Source: MGIIb-P sp963934015 (GTDB lineage: Archaea; Thermoplasmatota; Poseidoniia; Poseidoniales; Thalassarchaeaceae). From it: DNA of 64,000 nucleotides. The position numbers and the translations under genes are program-made. The notes under the pieces were generated by a model that saw only the letters and a list, made by a program, of their open reading frames with translations, had not been told where the DNA came from and searched no databases. The DNA is taken from positions 25,976 through 89,975 of the forward strand of contig CAWVWT010000005.1 in the NCBI GenBank assembly GCA_963934015.1, given 5' to 3'. How positions within the stretch are numbered: the stretch's first letter is position 1; each line of letters starts with the position of its first letter. Shown here in pieces: positions 18,665 through 27,870 of the stretch.

Positions 18665-19330
18665 TTACATCGAACCTAGAGGGCGTATTCGAATCGACTT
18701 TAGGCACTCTTCAGCCAAACCGCTGAGCCCCCCTTGTGCTTTCTCATTTTGACGCAAGCGAGGAAGGTCTGCAACCGTTGTAGGACGATCTGGTCCTAAA
18801 GCATCACACAACTCCGGCCCCGCTGCAATATCATAGGTCCCTAATTCTCTAGCCTCATCAATAATATCTTGCTTGTCCAAACCGAGTAGTGGTCGCAACA
18901 TCCTAAATTCACTCGCTTCTTCTACAGCACCCAAATTCCCAAGGGTTTGACTACTCACTTGACCGAGATTTTCGCCGGTGAGGATGGCGGATGCACCTAC
19001 ATCTGTAGCAAGGGCACTTCCGATGGCATTGAAGAGACGTTTCATATGAACAAAATAGTCACGGTGAGATTCTGGTTCTGTGAACTTCGCCAGTGTCTCA
19101 CCAACAGTCACAACACGGAGATTTGAGTCGATTGAACCGGGTGCTTCTAAATTCTCAATCAGGTACGATAGACTTGCAGCCGTTTTATCCTCAGCTTCGC
19201 TACCTGTAATCGGTTCCTGTGAACAATGAACGGGAACAATATGCCACCCAGAAAGGACCATGCGGGCTACCGCAACTGGTGAATCAATGCCGCCCGAAAC
19301 TAGAGCGATGCAAGTGGGTGCACTGGCCAT
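18665..19330 (-). CDS. Stand-alone PP-loop ATPase related to ThiI (tRNA 4-thiouridine synthase domain)
   Basis: 221 residues corresponding to the adenylating half of ThiI, which activates tRNA U8 for thiolation. The PP-loop SGGIDSPVAV (12-21) and the ThiI-type LTGENLGQVSSQT are clear, with a later PELCDALGPDRPTT segment placing a cysteine where ThiI proteins often carry one. The N-terminal ferredoxin-like and THUMP domains and the rhodanese domain are absent, so tRNA binding must come from another protein or the substrate differs. ATG 19330 opens divergently from the thioesterase gene about 100 bp away. Confidence 0.8.
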   Translation of the reverse strand: MASAPTCIALVSGGIDSPVAVARMVLSGWHIVPVHCSQEPITGSEAEDKTAASLSYLIENLEAPGSIDSNLRVVTVGETLAKFTEPESHRDYFVHMKRLFNAIGSALATDVGASAILTGENLGQVSSQTLGNLGAVEEASEFRMLRPLLGLDKQDIIDEARELGTYDIAAGPELCDALGPDRPTTVADLPRLRQNEKAQGGLSGLAEECLKSIRIRPLGSM

Positions 19331-19429
19331 GGACCGTCCTGTCGCTTTACCCCCATAATGGGATGGGTTAAGGGAATCGAGGTGACAGCCTCAAGAGGGA
19401 GTGGTGCCGCCCAAGGATTGGAGATAGAA

Positions 19430-19891
19430 ATGTCGACCCCATATTCGACCGAACCTGTGACCAAAATTGACGAAGTTTTCCCACAGGATACGAATGCGTA
19501 CAATACACTCTTTGGAGGACGTTTGATGAGCATCATGGACACTGCTGCAGGGATGGCTTCAAGCAAATTCGCTCATCGTGAATTTGTCACTGTCTCCGTA
19601 GATGCGTTGAAGTTTAAACGACCGGCATACCAAGGTGATTTGATTGAAACAACTGCGCGTGTTGTTCATACTAGCACACACACAGCGGGCGTACATGTCG
19701 TAGCAAAACGGTTAGATCGAAGTGAATGGGTGACTGAAGAAATTTGTTCTGGATTCTTTTTTATGGTTGCCATCGATTCCCAAATGAAACCAATTCCAAT
19801 TCCCCAGTTCACACCCAATGGTGAAAATGAACAGAAGATGTGGGATTTGGCCCAGTCTGCTAGAGATGCCATGAAGGCCGCTGGCCAGTAA
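19430..19891 (+). CDS. Acyl-CoA thioesterase, hot-dog fold (YciA/BFIT-like)
   Basis: Hydrolyses acyl-CoA to free acid and CoA. The segment FPQDTNAYNTLFGGRLMSIM followed by DTAAGMAS is the family signature (active-site Asn/Asp region and central helix); SVDALKFKRPAYQGDLIE continues the fold. ATG 19430 has GGAG at 19419-19422 with good spacing, so I prefer it to the upstream frame at 19358. Length 153 is normal for a single hot-dog domain. With a synthase lacking a thioesterase domain and several acyl-CoA enzymes in the window, a role in acyl-CoA turnover is plausible; specificity cannot be read from the sequence. Confidence 0.88.
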   Translation: MSTPYSTEPVTKIDEVFPQDTNAYNTLFGGRLMSIMDTAAGMASSKFAHREFVTVSVDALKFKRPAYQGDLIETTARVVHTSTHTAGVHVVAKRLDRSEWVTEEICSGFFFMVAIDSQMKPIPIPQFTPNGENEQKMWDLAQSARDAMKAAGQ

Positions 19892-19926
19892 GATTATACT
19901 GAACAAAGAATGGACGGTTGAAGGCT

Positions 19927-20910
19927 ATGCCTGTACTAAATGTCGCATTTATCGGTTCAGAAGAGTTGGCCAGAACATTGGCAAAAAAAGGTGACGTTCG
20001 CGACATTGAATCCTATGTCTACAAGGAAATTTCTGACGGTGAAACACGTATCCTTTCTTTATTGCGACCACTGCGGCATCCTGAACGCCTTCGCCCCCTA
20101 CTCAGCGTACTCAATGTCGCCAAAGCAGGTGTTGTCGAAATCTCAAAAGTGGATGCTGCCCTGGGAGAAGTTCTCGTCGCCTTTGGAGCCGCAAATATCC
20201 GTATTGGACACGCGATTATTTCACCAGAAGATGGAGGGTGGGTTGATCCTGAGCAGGTCCAAGTAATCCTCAATCAAGCAGGACTAGAGGAATGGACTTT
20301 GCATGAGGATATGCCAGACGAACATACACTTCGCGAATCGCTCCTTTCTAGTCTGCAGACAGGGGATGAAAGTGCACCCCTTGTGATTCCAATCGATCAG
20401 CATTTCAATGTCAAAGGCGTGGGCTTGGTCGCAATCGGTTATGTACAAGCAGGAACCGTTTCCAAACATGATGAAATTCTAGTATTACCGGCTCAAGAAA
20501 CTGGCATTGCCCGAAGCCTCCAAGTGATGGATGATGATGTTGAACAGAGTTTCGTGGGAGATCGAGTGGGTGTTGCCCTTCGCAATCTAAGGGAAGATGT
20601 ACTCCATCGGGGTTGTATATTGACACACGTGAACGGGGACGCTTTGGTCCGCCACAACAGTTCAAAATTCACCCTTTCCCGAGCCCCATTTCAGAAGCGT
20701 GAACTCTCAGAAGGAGATGTTGTTCATGCAGCGGTTGATTTACAATTCCAGGTAGGGCGGATAATAAAGATTCAAGGAGTTGAGATTACGGTTGAATGGG
20801 AACAACCCCTTTGGATTCAAAAACGTGATACTGCGCCTGTAATGATGGTCCAATTGGATGCTGCAAATATGCGGATAATGGGTGTTGCACAAAGCATCGC
20901 CCCCGTGTGA
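19927..20910 (+). CDS. Archaeal EF-Tu/SelB-like translation factor with a degenerate GTPase domain
   Basis: About 327 residues. The C-terminal two thirds (from about 150) resemble the beta-barrel domains II and III of EF-Tu/SelB (FNVKGVGLVAIGYVQAGTVS, then FVGDRVGVALRN). The N-terminal domain begins LNVAFIGSEELARTLAKKGD, where the GxxxxGKS loop of a GTPase is missing, and no NKxD is seen. This matches a known archaeal group of EF-Tu-like proteins with no intact nucleotide site. I choose ATG 19927 over TTG 19918. Role unknown; a tRNA or ribosome-linked function is likely by homology. Confidence 0.75.
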   Translation: MPVLNVAFIGSEELARTLAKKGDVRDIESYVYKEISDGETRILSLLRPLRHPERLRPLLSVLNVAKAGVVEISKVDAALGEVLVAFGAANIRIGHAIISPEDGGWVDPEQVQVILNQAGLEEWTLHEDMPDEHTLRESLLSSLQTGDESAPLVIPIDQHFNVKGVGLVAIGYVQAGTVSKHDEILVLPAQETGIARSLQVMDDDVEQSFVGDRVGVALRNLREDVLHRGCILTHVNGDALVRHNSSKFTLSRAPFQKRELSEGDVVHAAVDLQFQVGRIIKIQGVEITVEWEQPLWIQKRDTAPVMMVQLDAANMRIMGVAQSIAPV

Positions 20911-20915
20911 GAGGA

Positions 20916-20938
20916 AGACCACTAAACTGTGGGTCTTA
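20916..20938 (+). terminator. Imperfect hairpin after the EF-Tu-like gene
   Basis: AAGACCAC and GTGGGTCTT flank a six-base loop just after the stop at 20910, forming a stem with one bulge. No strong T-run follows. A candidate terminator or processing site. Confidence 0.35.
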
Positions 20939-20992
20939 CGGTGATGATTGCCAATAAACTGTATAAGCAGCAGGTTACGCTGACGTTCTGGG

Positions 20993-22849
20993 ATGCATCA
21001 ACAGGAGGGACCCTTTGGGGTTCAGCCTGAGCAGCGTGGGAACGAAATCCTCGCAACGTTCAGGCTGGCCGGAGTAGGCGGAGCGATCAAGGGGGTCTTG
21101 AACGAAAAATCGTTACTGCTAGAGCGACGTGATGGAAAGGGGCTGCGGGTTGACATCGATACAATTCGTCGTGTCCGCCACCACCACACACCTATGATTC
21201 CACAAGGGTTGACCTGGATCGGGGTCATCACACTCATACTAGCGGCTCGAGTTCTTTCGGGCCCCATTCAGATTTATGCTCTAGTTCTAGGTGCTGTTAC
21301 AATTTTCACTTGGCTGATGGGACGTAAGCCGACACTCTGTATCGATACCAAACAAGGAGATCGACATTTGCTACATGGACCCGATAGTCTCTTGTTGCGA
21401 ACTCAGATGATGATCAATCGTCTCTGCGAAGGTAAAACCATGGAAGAAGCAAGAGAGGGTTTGGATGAGGTGCAAATCAACCCAAACTACCCTTCAATTT
21501 CACCGCTAGAGGTGATTAAAGTAGATGCGGCGGCCATTCAAACTGAATATATCGAAGAAGCGCAACTTCTTCCGGAAGTTGGAATTTTTGATGAGGCAGA
21601 TTTGGAGCAAGCTCTCAAAGCCATGTATCACGGTAACGCTGGAGAGATACCTGCACCAGTGCCTACAGATACACCCTCTACAATCGAATTTTCATCTGCC
21701 ACTGAATCATTTTCTTCAGAAAGTTCGGGGGACCATGCCGGTCGTGGTCTACTAGATCGTGCCCGAAGTTCACTACAAGATGTTCGTTCCGAAAGTGATG
21801 AATGGCAACATCAGCAACAAAAATTGGATAGTTGGTCGAAGCCATGGGAACAACCCGCTACAGACAGTCCAGTGACTCAATCAGCTGTAGATTCCGCTTA
21901 CGAACGTGCCTGGGGTCGTGGAGAACCCCGGTGGTACTCCGAAAAGGATGCCATGCCCGAAACACGTATTCAATCCGCACTTACTGAGGCTAAGGAAGAA
22001 GGTGGGATGTTTTTCTCAGGTTCAATGTTTGATGACCCCGCACCTACCCAAACAACTGATTCGGGGATTTTTGGCAATATGTTTGACGAACCTGCATCCA
22101 CTTCACAACCTATTGTACAACCTATTGCACAGCCCCAACAAACTCCAGCATGGTCTGGTCAAGCAATTCGTGATGCAATTCCGACATCTAGCGCTCTAGC
22201 CACAACGCTTCCAGAACCGACACTACACGCACTCCGTGAAGAATGCACACCTGGTGTAGTAGCTGCGGCTAGAATCGCAACACCTGAGCCTGAACTCCAG
22301 CCTCAAAGTGTCAACACACATCAACTTGGGGAGTTCCCTGCCCTTGGTGCCTTGCTACGAAATTCACCTAATCGAAGACTGCGAAGTTCAATGCCACCAA
22401 AGCAGGGGCGCTTTGCTCAACTTGCCAAACGTGGATTCAATGCATTGATTCGAACAAATTCAAAAACACCTGCTCAAAAATTGGTTCGACCTGTAAAAAT
22501 CGAAGGCAATAATTATGCGGAAATTTATGGCGACGATGATGGGTTCGAAAATGGTCAATATCGAGAAGTGGCACTCCGCTCGGGACAAATCTTACGTCTT
22601 CGAGCGGATCAAGATCATCAAGCAGAAGTTGCCGAACGCATACGAACACTTTCCAAATCTTCAGGTGGTGCGATGGCCGATGACGAAACTGATGCACTGA
22701 TTGAACGTCTCTCTGCAAGCGGTGACTTAGGACCCATTGCCGGCTTGCTCAAGGCTGCAGATACAAAGCAACTATCATTTGGGAAGCTCGCGAGTACTTC
22801 CCCACCAAAGGAAGCACCCGGGCATCATGGTATCTCAAGACTTGGATAA
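20993..22849 (+). CDS. Membrane protein with a long disordered cytoplasmic region (unknown function)
   Basis: 618 residues. The N-terminal part (about 10-60) is a beta-rich segment followed by two transmembrane helices (about 70-110, GLTWIGVITLILAARVL and IYALVLGAVTIFTWLMG) with another beta-rich piece between them and residue 150; this resembles a membrane-anchored PH-like fold. Residues 200-450 are low-complexity, Ser/Gln/Pro-rich and probably disordered, with repeated MFDxPA-like motifs near 345-370. The C-terminus has a basic helical patch and a further beta-rich segment. ATG 20993 sits about 30 bp after a TATA-like TGTATAAG (20959-20966), suggesting a very short leader. Stop is directly adjacent to the convergent kinase gene. 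Confidence 0.75.
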   Translation: MHQQEGPFGVQPEQRGNEILATFRLAGVGGAIKGVLNEKSLLLERRDGKGLRVDIDTIRRVRHHHTPMIPQGLTWIGVITLILAARVLSGPIQIYALVLGAVTIFTWLMGRKPTLCIDTKQGDRHLLHGPDSLLLRTQMMINRLCEGKTMEEAREGLDEVQINPNYPSISPLEVIKVDAAAIQTEYIEEAQLLPEVGIFDEADLEQALKAMYHGNAGEIPAPVPTDTPSTIEFSSATESFSSESSGDHAGRGLLDRARSSLQDVRSESDEWQHQQQKLDSWSKPWEQPATDSPVTQSAVDSAYERAWGRGEPRWYSEKDAMPETRIQSALTEAKEEGGMFFSGSMFDDPAPTQTTDSGIFGNMFDEPASTSQPIVQPIAQPQQTPAWSGQAIRDAIPTSSALATTLPEPTLHALREECTPGVVAAARIATPEPELQPQSVNTHQLGEFPALGALLRNSPNRRLRSSMPPKQGRFAQLAKRGFNALIRTNSKTPAQKLVRPVKIEGNNYAEIYGDDDGFENGQYREVALRSGQILRLRADQDHQAEVAERIRTLSKSSGGAMADDETDALIERLSASGDLGPIAGLLKAADTKQLSFGKLASTSPPKEAPGHHGISRLG

Positions 22850-23824
22850 TCAAATCAAGCCAACCATACGCCTGTAAGCATCTAACCGCGCATGGTATTC
22901 GCCTCTGTCCAATCCAATGAGTCCATCGGTACCAAAAGCGGAAATTGTGAATGATGCTGTTACCGTTGCATGTACTAAGGCATTGTGTAATTCATCGTAT
23001 GTTGGATTCAAATTCTCAGATTCGGATAAAAATGTCAACAATGTCCCAGCAAAGGAGTCTCCACAGCCTGTCGGGTCAACAATCTCTGAGGTTGGGAAAG
23101 CGGGAAGTGTGAGCAAACCATTATCGGTCAGGGCGACGCTTCCATGTTCGCCCTTTTTGATAATCAGAATAGATGGGCCTGGGCCAGCCTCTAATCCGCC
23201 GGATAGAGCATGGCCAGTACGAATTGATTCCCCTGCTCGAATAAGATTCTCGTCCCTTGCAATCATTCTGACCTCCATGTCATTAAGAATGGCCAAATCA
23301 ACACGTCGCAATACATTTGATAGTTCTTCAAACGCTATGTCAATCCACAGGTTCATTGAATCCAAGGCAATGAATTTTGCCCCCTCACATTGATCGAGGA
23401 CATGGGACTGAATCGCAGGGTGGTTATTGGCGAGGAATAAAATTCGAGGAGACCACCAAGAAACCGGAACTTTTGGTTCATAGCCATCCAGCACATTTTG
23501 CTGTGTTTCGATAGTGATTGCTTGACCCATATCACCTTCGTATCGGCCGTGCCATCGGAATGTCCGACCATCTTCAATGGTTTCTACACCATCGAGATTG
23601 AGGCCTGCTTGGCTGAGTAAATCTACATCTGATTCGCGGAAATCATCGCCTACTGCACAGACGATTCCAACTGGAAGTATCCCACCAGGGTCTACCCTGC
23701 GGCTGGCATGAAAAGCTGCAGCAATACCGGCAAATGTACCAGAACCCCCTAGGGAATTGGTGACATTACCTGCCTCTGTTTCGAGGTCGTCGTATGCGAG
23801 GCTGCCTACGATAACGATGTCCAT
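22850..23824 (-). CDS. PfkB-family carbohydrate/nucleoside kinase
   Basis: Ribokinase-fold kinase of about 324 residues. It begins MDIVIVGSLAYDDLET with the GGSGTFAG motif near 30-37, and has the family signature DPTGCGDSFAGTLL near the C-terminus, which carries the catalytic Asp and anion hole. The sugar or nucleoside substrate cannot be told; archaeal relatives phosphorylate ribose, adenosine, cytidine or other small alcohols. ATG 23824 lies just inside the end of the biotin carboxylase gene, with GGTGA five bases upstream overlapping that gene's stop, so the two are translationally linked. Confidence 0.87.
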   Translation of the reverse strand: MDIVIVGSLAYDDLETEAGNVTNSLGGSGTFAGIAAAFHASRRVDPGGILPVGIVCAVGDDFRESDVDLLSQAGLNLDGVETIEDGRTFRWHGRYEGDMGQAITIETQQNVLDGYEPKVPVSWWSPRILFLANNHPAIQSHVLDQCEGAKFIALDSMNLWIDIAFEELSNVLRRVDLAILNDMEVRMIARDENLIRAGESIRTGHALSGGLEAGPGPSILIIKKGEHGSVALTDNGLLTLPAFPTSEIVDPTGCGDSFAGTLLTFLSESENLNPTYDELHNALVHATVTASFTISAFGTDGLIGLDRGEYHARLDAYRRMVGLI

Positions 23825-23828
23825 GGTA

Positions 23829-25178
23829 TCACCTGAGCAGGTTGGGATGGTCTTCAAGATATTGAATTGTAACGTCACGCGCAATGAAGTCTGGCTCATC
23901 TAGAATGGCTTGGTGTAGAGGGATGACTGTATCGACTCCAATCAGTGTGGTCTCTTTTAGGGCCGTTTTCATCTTCGCAATCGCTTCTTCACGGTCTTGG
24001 CCCCAGACGATGAGTTTGGCCAATAGTGAATCAAAGCAACCTGGCATTTCGTAACCAATGTGAGCATGTGTGTCCACCCGCACCCCCCGACCCCCTGGGA
24101 AATGGCAATCCCACAATTTCCCTGGTGAAGGAACGAAGTTCTGAGGGTCCTCGGCATTGATTCTACACTGAATAGCGTGACCAGAGAATTCGATATTCTT
24201 TTGTTTGATAGGAAGTGATTCACCCGCTGCTACACGAATCCCCAATTTGACTAGATCTGTGCCCGTAATCATCTCGGTAATAGTATGTTCAACTTGAACC
24301 CGTGGATTGACCTCAAGAAAGAAAAAATCGCCATGCTTATCACGTAGAAATTCAAATGTCGCCAAGCCACGATAACCGACAGCGCGAGCACCCTCACAAA
24401 CCTGTGAACCAATTGCTGTGCGTACTTCATCTGAAAGCCAAGGGCCCTCTTCAAGCAACTTTTGATGGCGTCTTTGAATAGAACAAAAACGCTCGCCGAA
24501 GTGAACTGCCTCAACACCATCACCGAGGACTTGGAACTCAATATGTTGAGCCCCTTCAATATATTTCTCGACAAAAACTCGATTATCACCAAACGCGGAT
24601 TGAGCCCTAGATTGACATAGATTTAGAGCAGATTTAAACTCACTTTCTTGATGCACGATTTGCATACCAATACCACCGCCTCCTGCGGCGGCTTTGATTA
24701 TTACAGGGTATCCAATATTGGCTGCTAATTGACTTGCAACATGTGCATCTTCGATGGCTTCTTCGCTGCCCTTAGCAATGGGGAGGCCAGCCGCTTCCAT
24801 CGCCTTCCGGGCCTCGATTTTGTCACCCAAAAGCGCGATGACTTCAGCACTTGGTCCAATGAAGGTGATACCTTCTTCTTGACAACGATTGACAAAGGCA
24901 GAATTTTCTGCGAGAAATCCATAACCCGGATGAATCGCTTCAGCCCCCACATCTTTTGCTGCCTGAATAATTGCTTCATAATCAAGATAAGAATCCAAGG
25001 GGTTGGAGCGATAAATTGGAATTGCATAATCTGAAAAGCGGACTGGGAGGGAAAGTCGATCTTCTCTGCCGTAGACAATACAAACCTCGACACCAAGTTC
25101 GCGCAGTGCTCGACTGATTCGAAGCGCAATCTCGCCGCGATTCGCAATCAAGACTCGCTTGAACATGGATGTTGCCAT
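23829..25178 (-). CDS. Biotin carboxylase subunit (AccC/PccA-like)
   Basis: ATP-grasp enzyme that carboxylates biotin using bicarbonate and ATP. It starts MFKRVLIANRGEIALRI, and shows the ATP loop AAAGGGGIGM, the SIQRRHQKLLEEGP motif, EVNPRVQVEHTITE (catalytic Glu and Arg) and a normal C-terminal domain. About 449 residues equals a free-standing subunit without the fused biotin carrier domain. I use ATG 25178; ATG 25166 is an alternative and an upstream TTG at 25193 less likely. Neither carrier nor carboxyltransferase genes occur in the window, so whether it forms malonyl-CoA, propionyl-CoA or another product is open. Malonyl-CoA would feed the megasynthase. Confidence 0.92.
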   Translation of the reverse strand: MATSMFKRVLIANRGEIALRISRALRELGVEVCIVYGREDRLSLPVRFSDYAIPIYRSNPLDSYLDYEAIIQAAKDVGAEAIHPGYGFLAENSAFVNRCQEEGITFIGPSAEVIALLGDKIEARKAMEAAGLPIAKGSEEAIEDAHVASQLAANIGYPVIIKAAAGGGGIGMQIVHQESEFKSALNLCQSRAQSAFGDNRVFVEKYIEGAQHIEFQVLGDGVEAVHFGERFCSIQRRHQKLLEEGPWLSDEVRTAIGSQVCEGARAVGYRGLATFEFLRDKHGDFFFLEVNPRVQVEHTITEMITGTDLVKLGIRVAAGESLPIKQKNIEFSGHAIQCRINAEDPQNFVPSPGKLWDCHFPGGRGVRVDTHAHIGYEMPGCFDSLLAKLIVWGQDREEAIAKMKTALKETTLIGVDTVIPLHQAILDEPDFIARDVTIQYLEDHPNLLR

Positions 25179-25206
25179 TCGCGTCCGGTTCAAAGGCGTG
25201 CCGCAT

Positions 25207-25222
25207 CCGCCCTTAGGAGCGG
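25207..25222 (-). promoter_or_regulatory. Near-perfect inverted repeat between flavin reductase and biotin carboxylase genes
   Basis: CCGCCCTTAGGAGCGG has CC-TTA-GG at its centre and CCGC/GCGG outer arms with a one-base bulge. It is an imperfect member of the recurring intergenic hairpin set, again between two genes on one strand. Confidence 0.4.
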
Positions 25223-25228
25223 GTTGTT

Positions 25229-26509
25229 TCAGTACACGTCACGCAAGTAGCGTTTCTCTTCCTTCATCAGTGTCTGCTCGACAAATGCCTTGCCATCTTC
25301 TTCTGAATAACCACCATACTCAACACAGATGTTGATGAGCGTCTTGTGGACATCCTTTGCCATGTAATTCTTATCCCCACAAACGTAGAAGTAACCACCG
25401 TTGTCAATCCAGTCCCAAATTTCAGCACCATGAGAGGCCATGAGATGTTGTACGTAGACCTTCTCTGGACCTTCTCGAGACCAAGCTAAATCGAGTTTGT
25501 CAATCGTACCATCCTCGACAAATCCACTCATCTCATCCCGATATAGGTACTCTCCTTCTTCTGTCCAATCGCCAAAGAACAACCAATTACGCCCCTTTGC
25601 ATTGTCCATCTTTCGTTGTTGAATGAACGCACGGAATGGTGCAATTCCAGTTCCCGGACCAACCATGATAATGTCCTTATCACCATCTTCAGGGAGGATG
25701 AATGATCGGGTAGGGGACATGAAAACGCGGACGCTGTCCGTCCCTTCCGGTACCCGGTCCGCTAGATATCCGGTTGTCAAACCAGTCTTGGCTCGGCCTT
25801 CCCCTTCATACCGAACAATTCCAACTGTCAAGTGAACTGTACCAGGTTCAAAATCTGGAGAAGAGGCGATTGAATAGAGGCGTGGTTTCAAACGATCAAT
25901 TTGATCAACGAATTCTTGACCACTAAACCCAAGGTGCCCGAAGTCATTGAGAACATCGATGTAATCGCGACCCCAGAGATAATTTTCCATTTCTTTGTCA
26001 TCTGAACGCAAAGTGTTCCACAGTTCTAGAGATGGGTCGACGTTGTCATCTGCAGGGTTGTATCCCTCGGGGTAATCATCTTCATCTCCCGACCAGGACC
26101 AATGCATTGTCGCTTGCCCAGAATCGACCGAGGTGCGAACACGCTTGACGATTCGAATTTCAGTGGAATCGCCTAATAACTCGAATTTCTGGCCGATACT
26201 CGCGACGAATTTTCGATTGGCTTGGTGAATTTCATAGTGATTTGACAGGGCATCGACAAGACTCATCTCTCCTGCATGTGTGTCAACGATTCCATCAGCA
26301 TCGGCTCCAAGTGCTACAAGCACATCTTCGACCAATTCAGTCGATGTGATTGGAATAACTCCCAGCGCGTCACCTGCTTTGTATTCTAATCCAGAGTCAC
26401 CCAAATCAAATACAATATGACGAGTTTCTTTTCTTGAACCCTCACCATTCAAGACATGGTTCACGGTGACTGTCGAATCATAGGGGTTCTTTGCACTCCA
26501 TTCTGACAA
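25229..26509 (-). CDS. NADPH-dependent flavin reductase (CysJ/BoxA-like FAD-NADP module)
   Basis: 426 residues forming the FAD- and NADPH-binding part of CysJ-type diflavin reductases, without the N-terminal flavodoxin domain. Motifs: YKAGDALGV in the connecting domain, RLYSIASSP (FAD), GLTTGYLADR, GPGTGIAPFRAF (NADPH), CGDKNYMAKDVH, and a C-terminal YLRDVY whose aromatic end stacks on FAD. It would pass electrons from NADPH to an external acceptor. Candidate partners are a ferredoxin or the di-iron oxygenase at 41913, as BoxA serves BoxB; that is inference, since the genes are 15 kb apart. The start is TTG 26509 with GAGTTG upstream; no in-frame ATG fits better. Confidence 0.85.
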   Translation of the reverse strand: MSEWSAKNPYDSTVTVNHVLNGEGSRKETRHIVFDLGDSGLEYKAGDALGVIPITSTELVEDVLVALGADADGIVDTHAGEMSLVDALSNHYEIHQANRKFVASIGQKFELLGDSTEIRIVKRVRTSVDSGQATMHWSWSGDEDDYPEGYNPADDNVDPSLELWNTLRSDDKEMENYLWGRDYIDVLNDFGHLGFSGQEFVDQIDRLKPRLYSIASSPDFEPGTVHLTVGIVRYEGEGRAKTGLTTGYLADRVPEGTDSVRVFMSPTRSFILPEDGDKDIIMVGPGTGIAPFRAFIQQRKMDNAKGRNWLFFGDWTEEGEYLYRDEMSGFVEDGTIDKLDLAWSREGPEKVYVQHLMASHGAEIWDWIDNGGYFYVCGDKNYMAKDVHKTLINICVEYGGYSEEDGKAFVEQTLMKEEKRYLRDVY

Positions 26510-26690
26510 TGTATCAACTCAAGTGTTACTCAAATCCAAGGGGGATATTATGAGCGCCTCGTCTTTCATATTTCAAGCAACGGGGTCAGCCCCTAGCCAT
26601 CAATAATATTACCTTCAATAATGGATATTTCACTCGGGAAGAGTGAGCCACAAACTTGACCTGTAATCATCTTCACGCGAATTTTGAGAG

Positions 26691-27419
26691 ATGCGAATGG
26701 TAGAGTTATCCTTTCTCGGCTCAGGGAATGCATTTTGTCCGATGGGGAGGCTTCATTCACTTGTTCTCATCGATGGAAAAATGCTTGTGGATGCACCCCC
26801 CACAGTCATCCCACAGTTACGGGAACAAGGGATTTCACCAGCCGACATCCAAGATTTATTTATCACCCATTGGCATGGTGATCACACTTTTGGGCTCCCC
26901 TTTCTATTGCTAGAACGGAAATGGATTTCAGATCGTCAGTCCAAGAATATGCTGAGAATACATGCACATACTGGCGGTGAGGAAAGGCTCATGCAACTTT
27001 GCGAACTCGCCTATCCAGAATCATTGAACGACTTATCATGGGTTTCGTACCATACTGCGAATGGTGATGCACATGGATGGACATTTGAGCGCTTTGAGGT
27101 CTGCCACGACCCAGCAACAGAACCACATGGATACCGATTTGAAAAGGATGGGTTTGTTCTCGTGCATTGTGGTGATTCAGGGCCATGTGAAAATATCGAA
27201 CGGCTCGCAGGTGAGGCTGATGTGATGATTATTGAACTTGGCATCCCCGATTATGTCGATAGCCCCTACCACTACACACCATCACGCCTGAGAATTCTAG
27301 CCCTGGATAATCCAGATACCATTTTCTTGGCGACCCACAATTTTTCCGATGGAGGAAGCACATCTGAGTTGCCCAGCAATGTGATTGAAGTTGAAGATGG
27401 GGATAAGTACACTTACTAA
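26691..27419 (+). CDS. Metallo-beta-lactamase-fold hydrolase (RNase Z-like)
   Basis: 242 residues with the fold's metal ligands: THWHGDHTFG (HxHxDH), a further His in EVCHDP, the Asp in VHCGDSGP, and a C-terminal ATHNF histidine. The N-terminus VELSFLGSGNAF is typical of RNase Z and related phosphodiesterases, but the protein is shorter than standard RNase Z and the exosite arm is not evident. Could act on tRNA precursors, cyclic phosphates or other esters. ATG 26691 follows GAGAG. Divergent from the flavin reductase gene, the two starts being 180 bp apart. Confidence 0.8.
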   Translation: MRMVELSFLGSGNAFCPMGRLHSLVLIDGKMLVDAPPTVIPQLREQGISPADIQDLFITHWHGDHTFGLPFLLLERKWISDRQSKNMLRIHAHTGGEERLMQLCELAYPESLNDLSWVSYHTANGDAHGWTFERFEVCHDPATEPHGYRFEKDGFVLVHCGDSGPCENIERLAGEADVMIIELGIPDYVDSPYHYTPSRLRILALDNPDTIFLATHNFSDGGSTSELPSNVIEVEDGDKYTY

Positions 27420-27870
27420 TTTGTAATTATACAAGTTTAAAATATATCCTTGTTTTGAGATAAAAAGGGGGTCAGATTCTCACATTCCAGGTGGTATCCA
27501 ATTGGAATGCCGACATTTTTCCTTGTCAGTTTTATTTTTTCGATTATCCAATGGCTCCCTAGATTTCATCCCATAGGTGGGGGGTCAAAAGAAGGTGGTA
27601 TTTTACAAAATTCAATATGTTTCTCGACTGGGTTAAAGTCATCCGGAATCGGGGGTAGCAAAGTCTTTTTATTGTTAAATTCGGCGTCTGAACTGATTCA
27701 GAGGCGGATGTGAAGAAGTGAGTTTTAAACAACCGAATCTCCATACTCCAGCAAGGATGGCAAGCATCCTTAAATGTCCAAAGTAATTCGGGAAAAACCC
27801 TGTAGCCTTCGGAAGACCATGTGGTGGCGCACAATAGTCTGGCACACAGGAAATGCGGAAGTGTTCAAAA
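27420..27870 (+). other. Gene-free AT-rich stretch upstream of orc1/cdc6 (candidate origin)
   Basis: About 450 bp without a convincing gene. It holds an AT-rich block (27420-27475), an inverted repeat CATTCCA (27483-27489) / TGGAATG (27503-27509), and G-runs at 27466 and 27575-27580. Archaeal replication origins often lie directly upstream of orc1/cdc6 and contain TTCCA...TGGAA-type boxes with G-strings, so this is a candidate. No repeated full ORB consensus was found by eye. Confidence 0.35.

Noticed and set aside
27559..27834. Minus-strand 91-codon frame in the gap before orc1
   Set aside because: No ribosome-binding site, biased composition and no recognisable pattern; treated as chance within a non-coding stretch.
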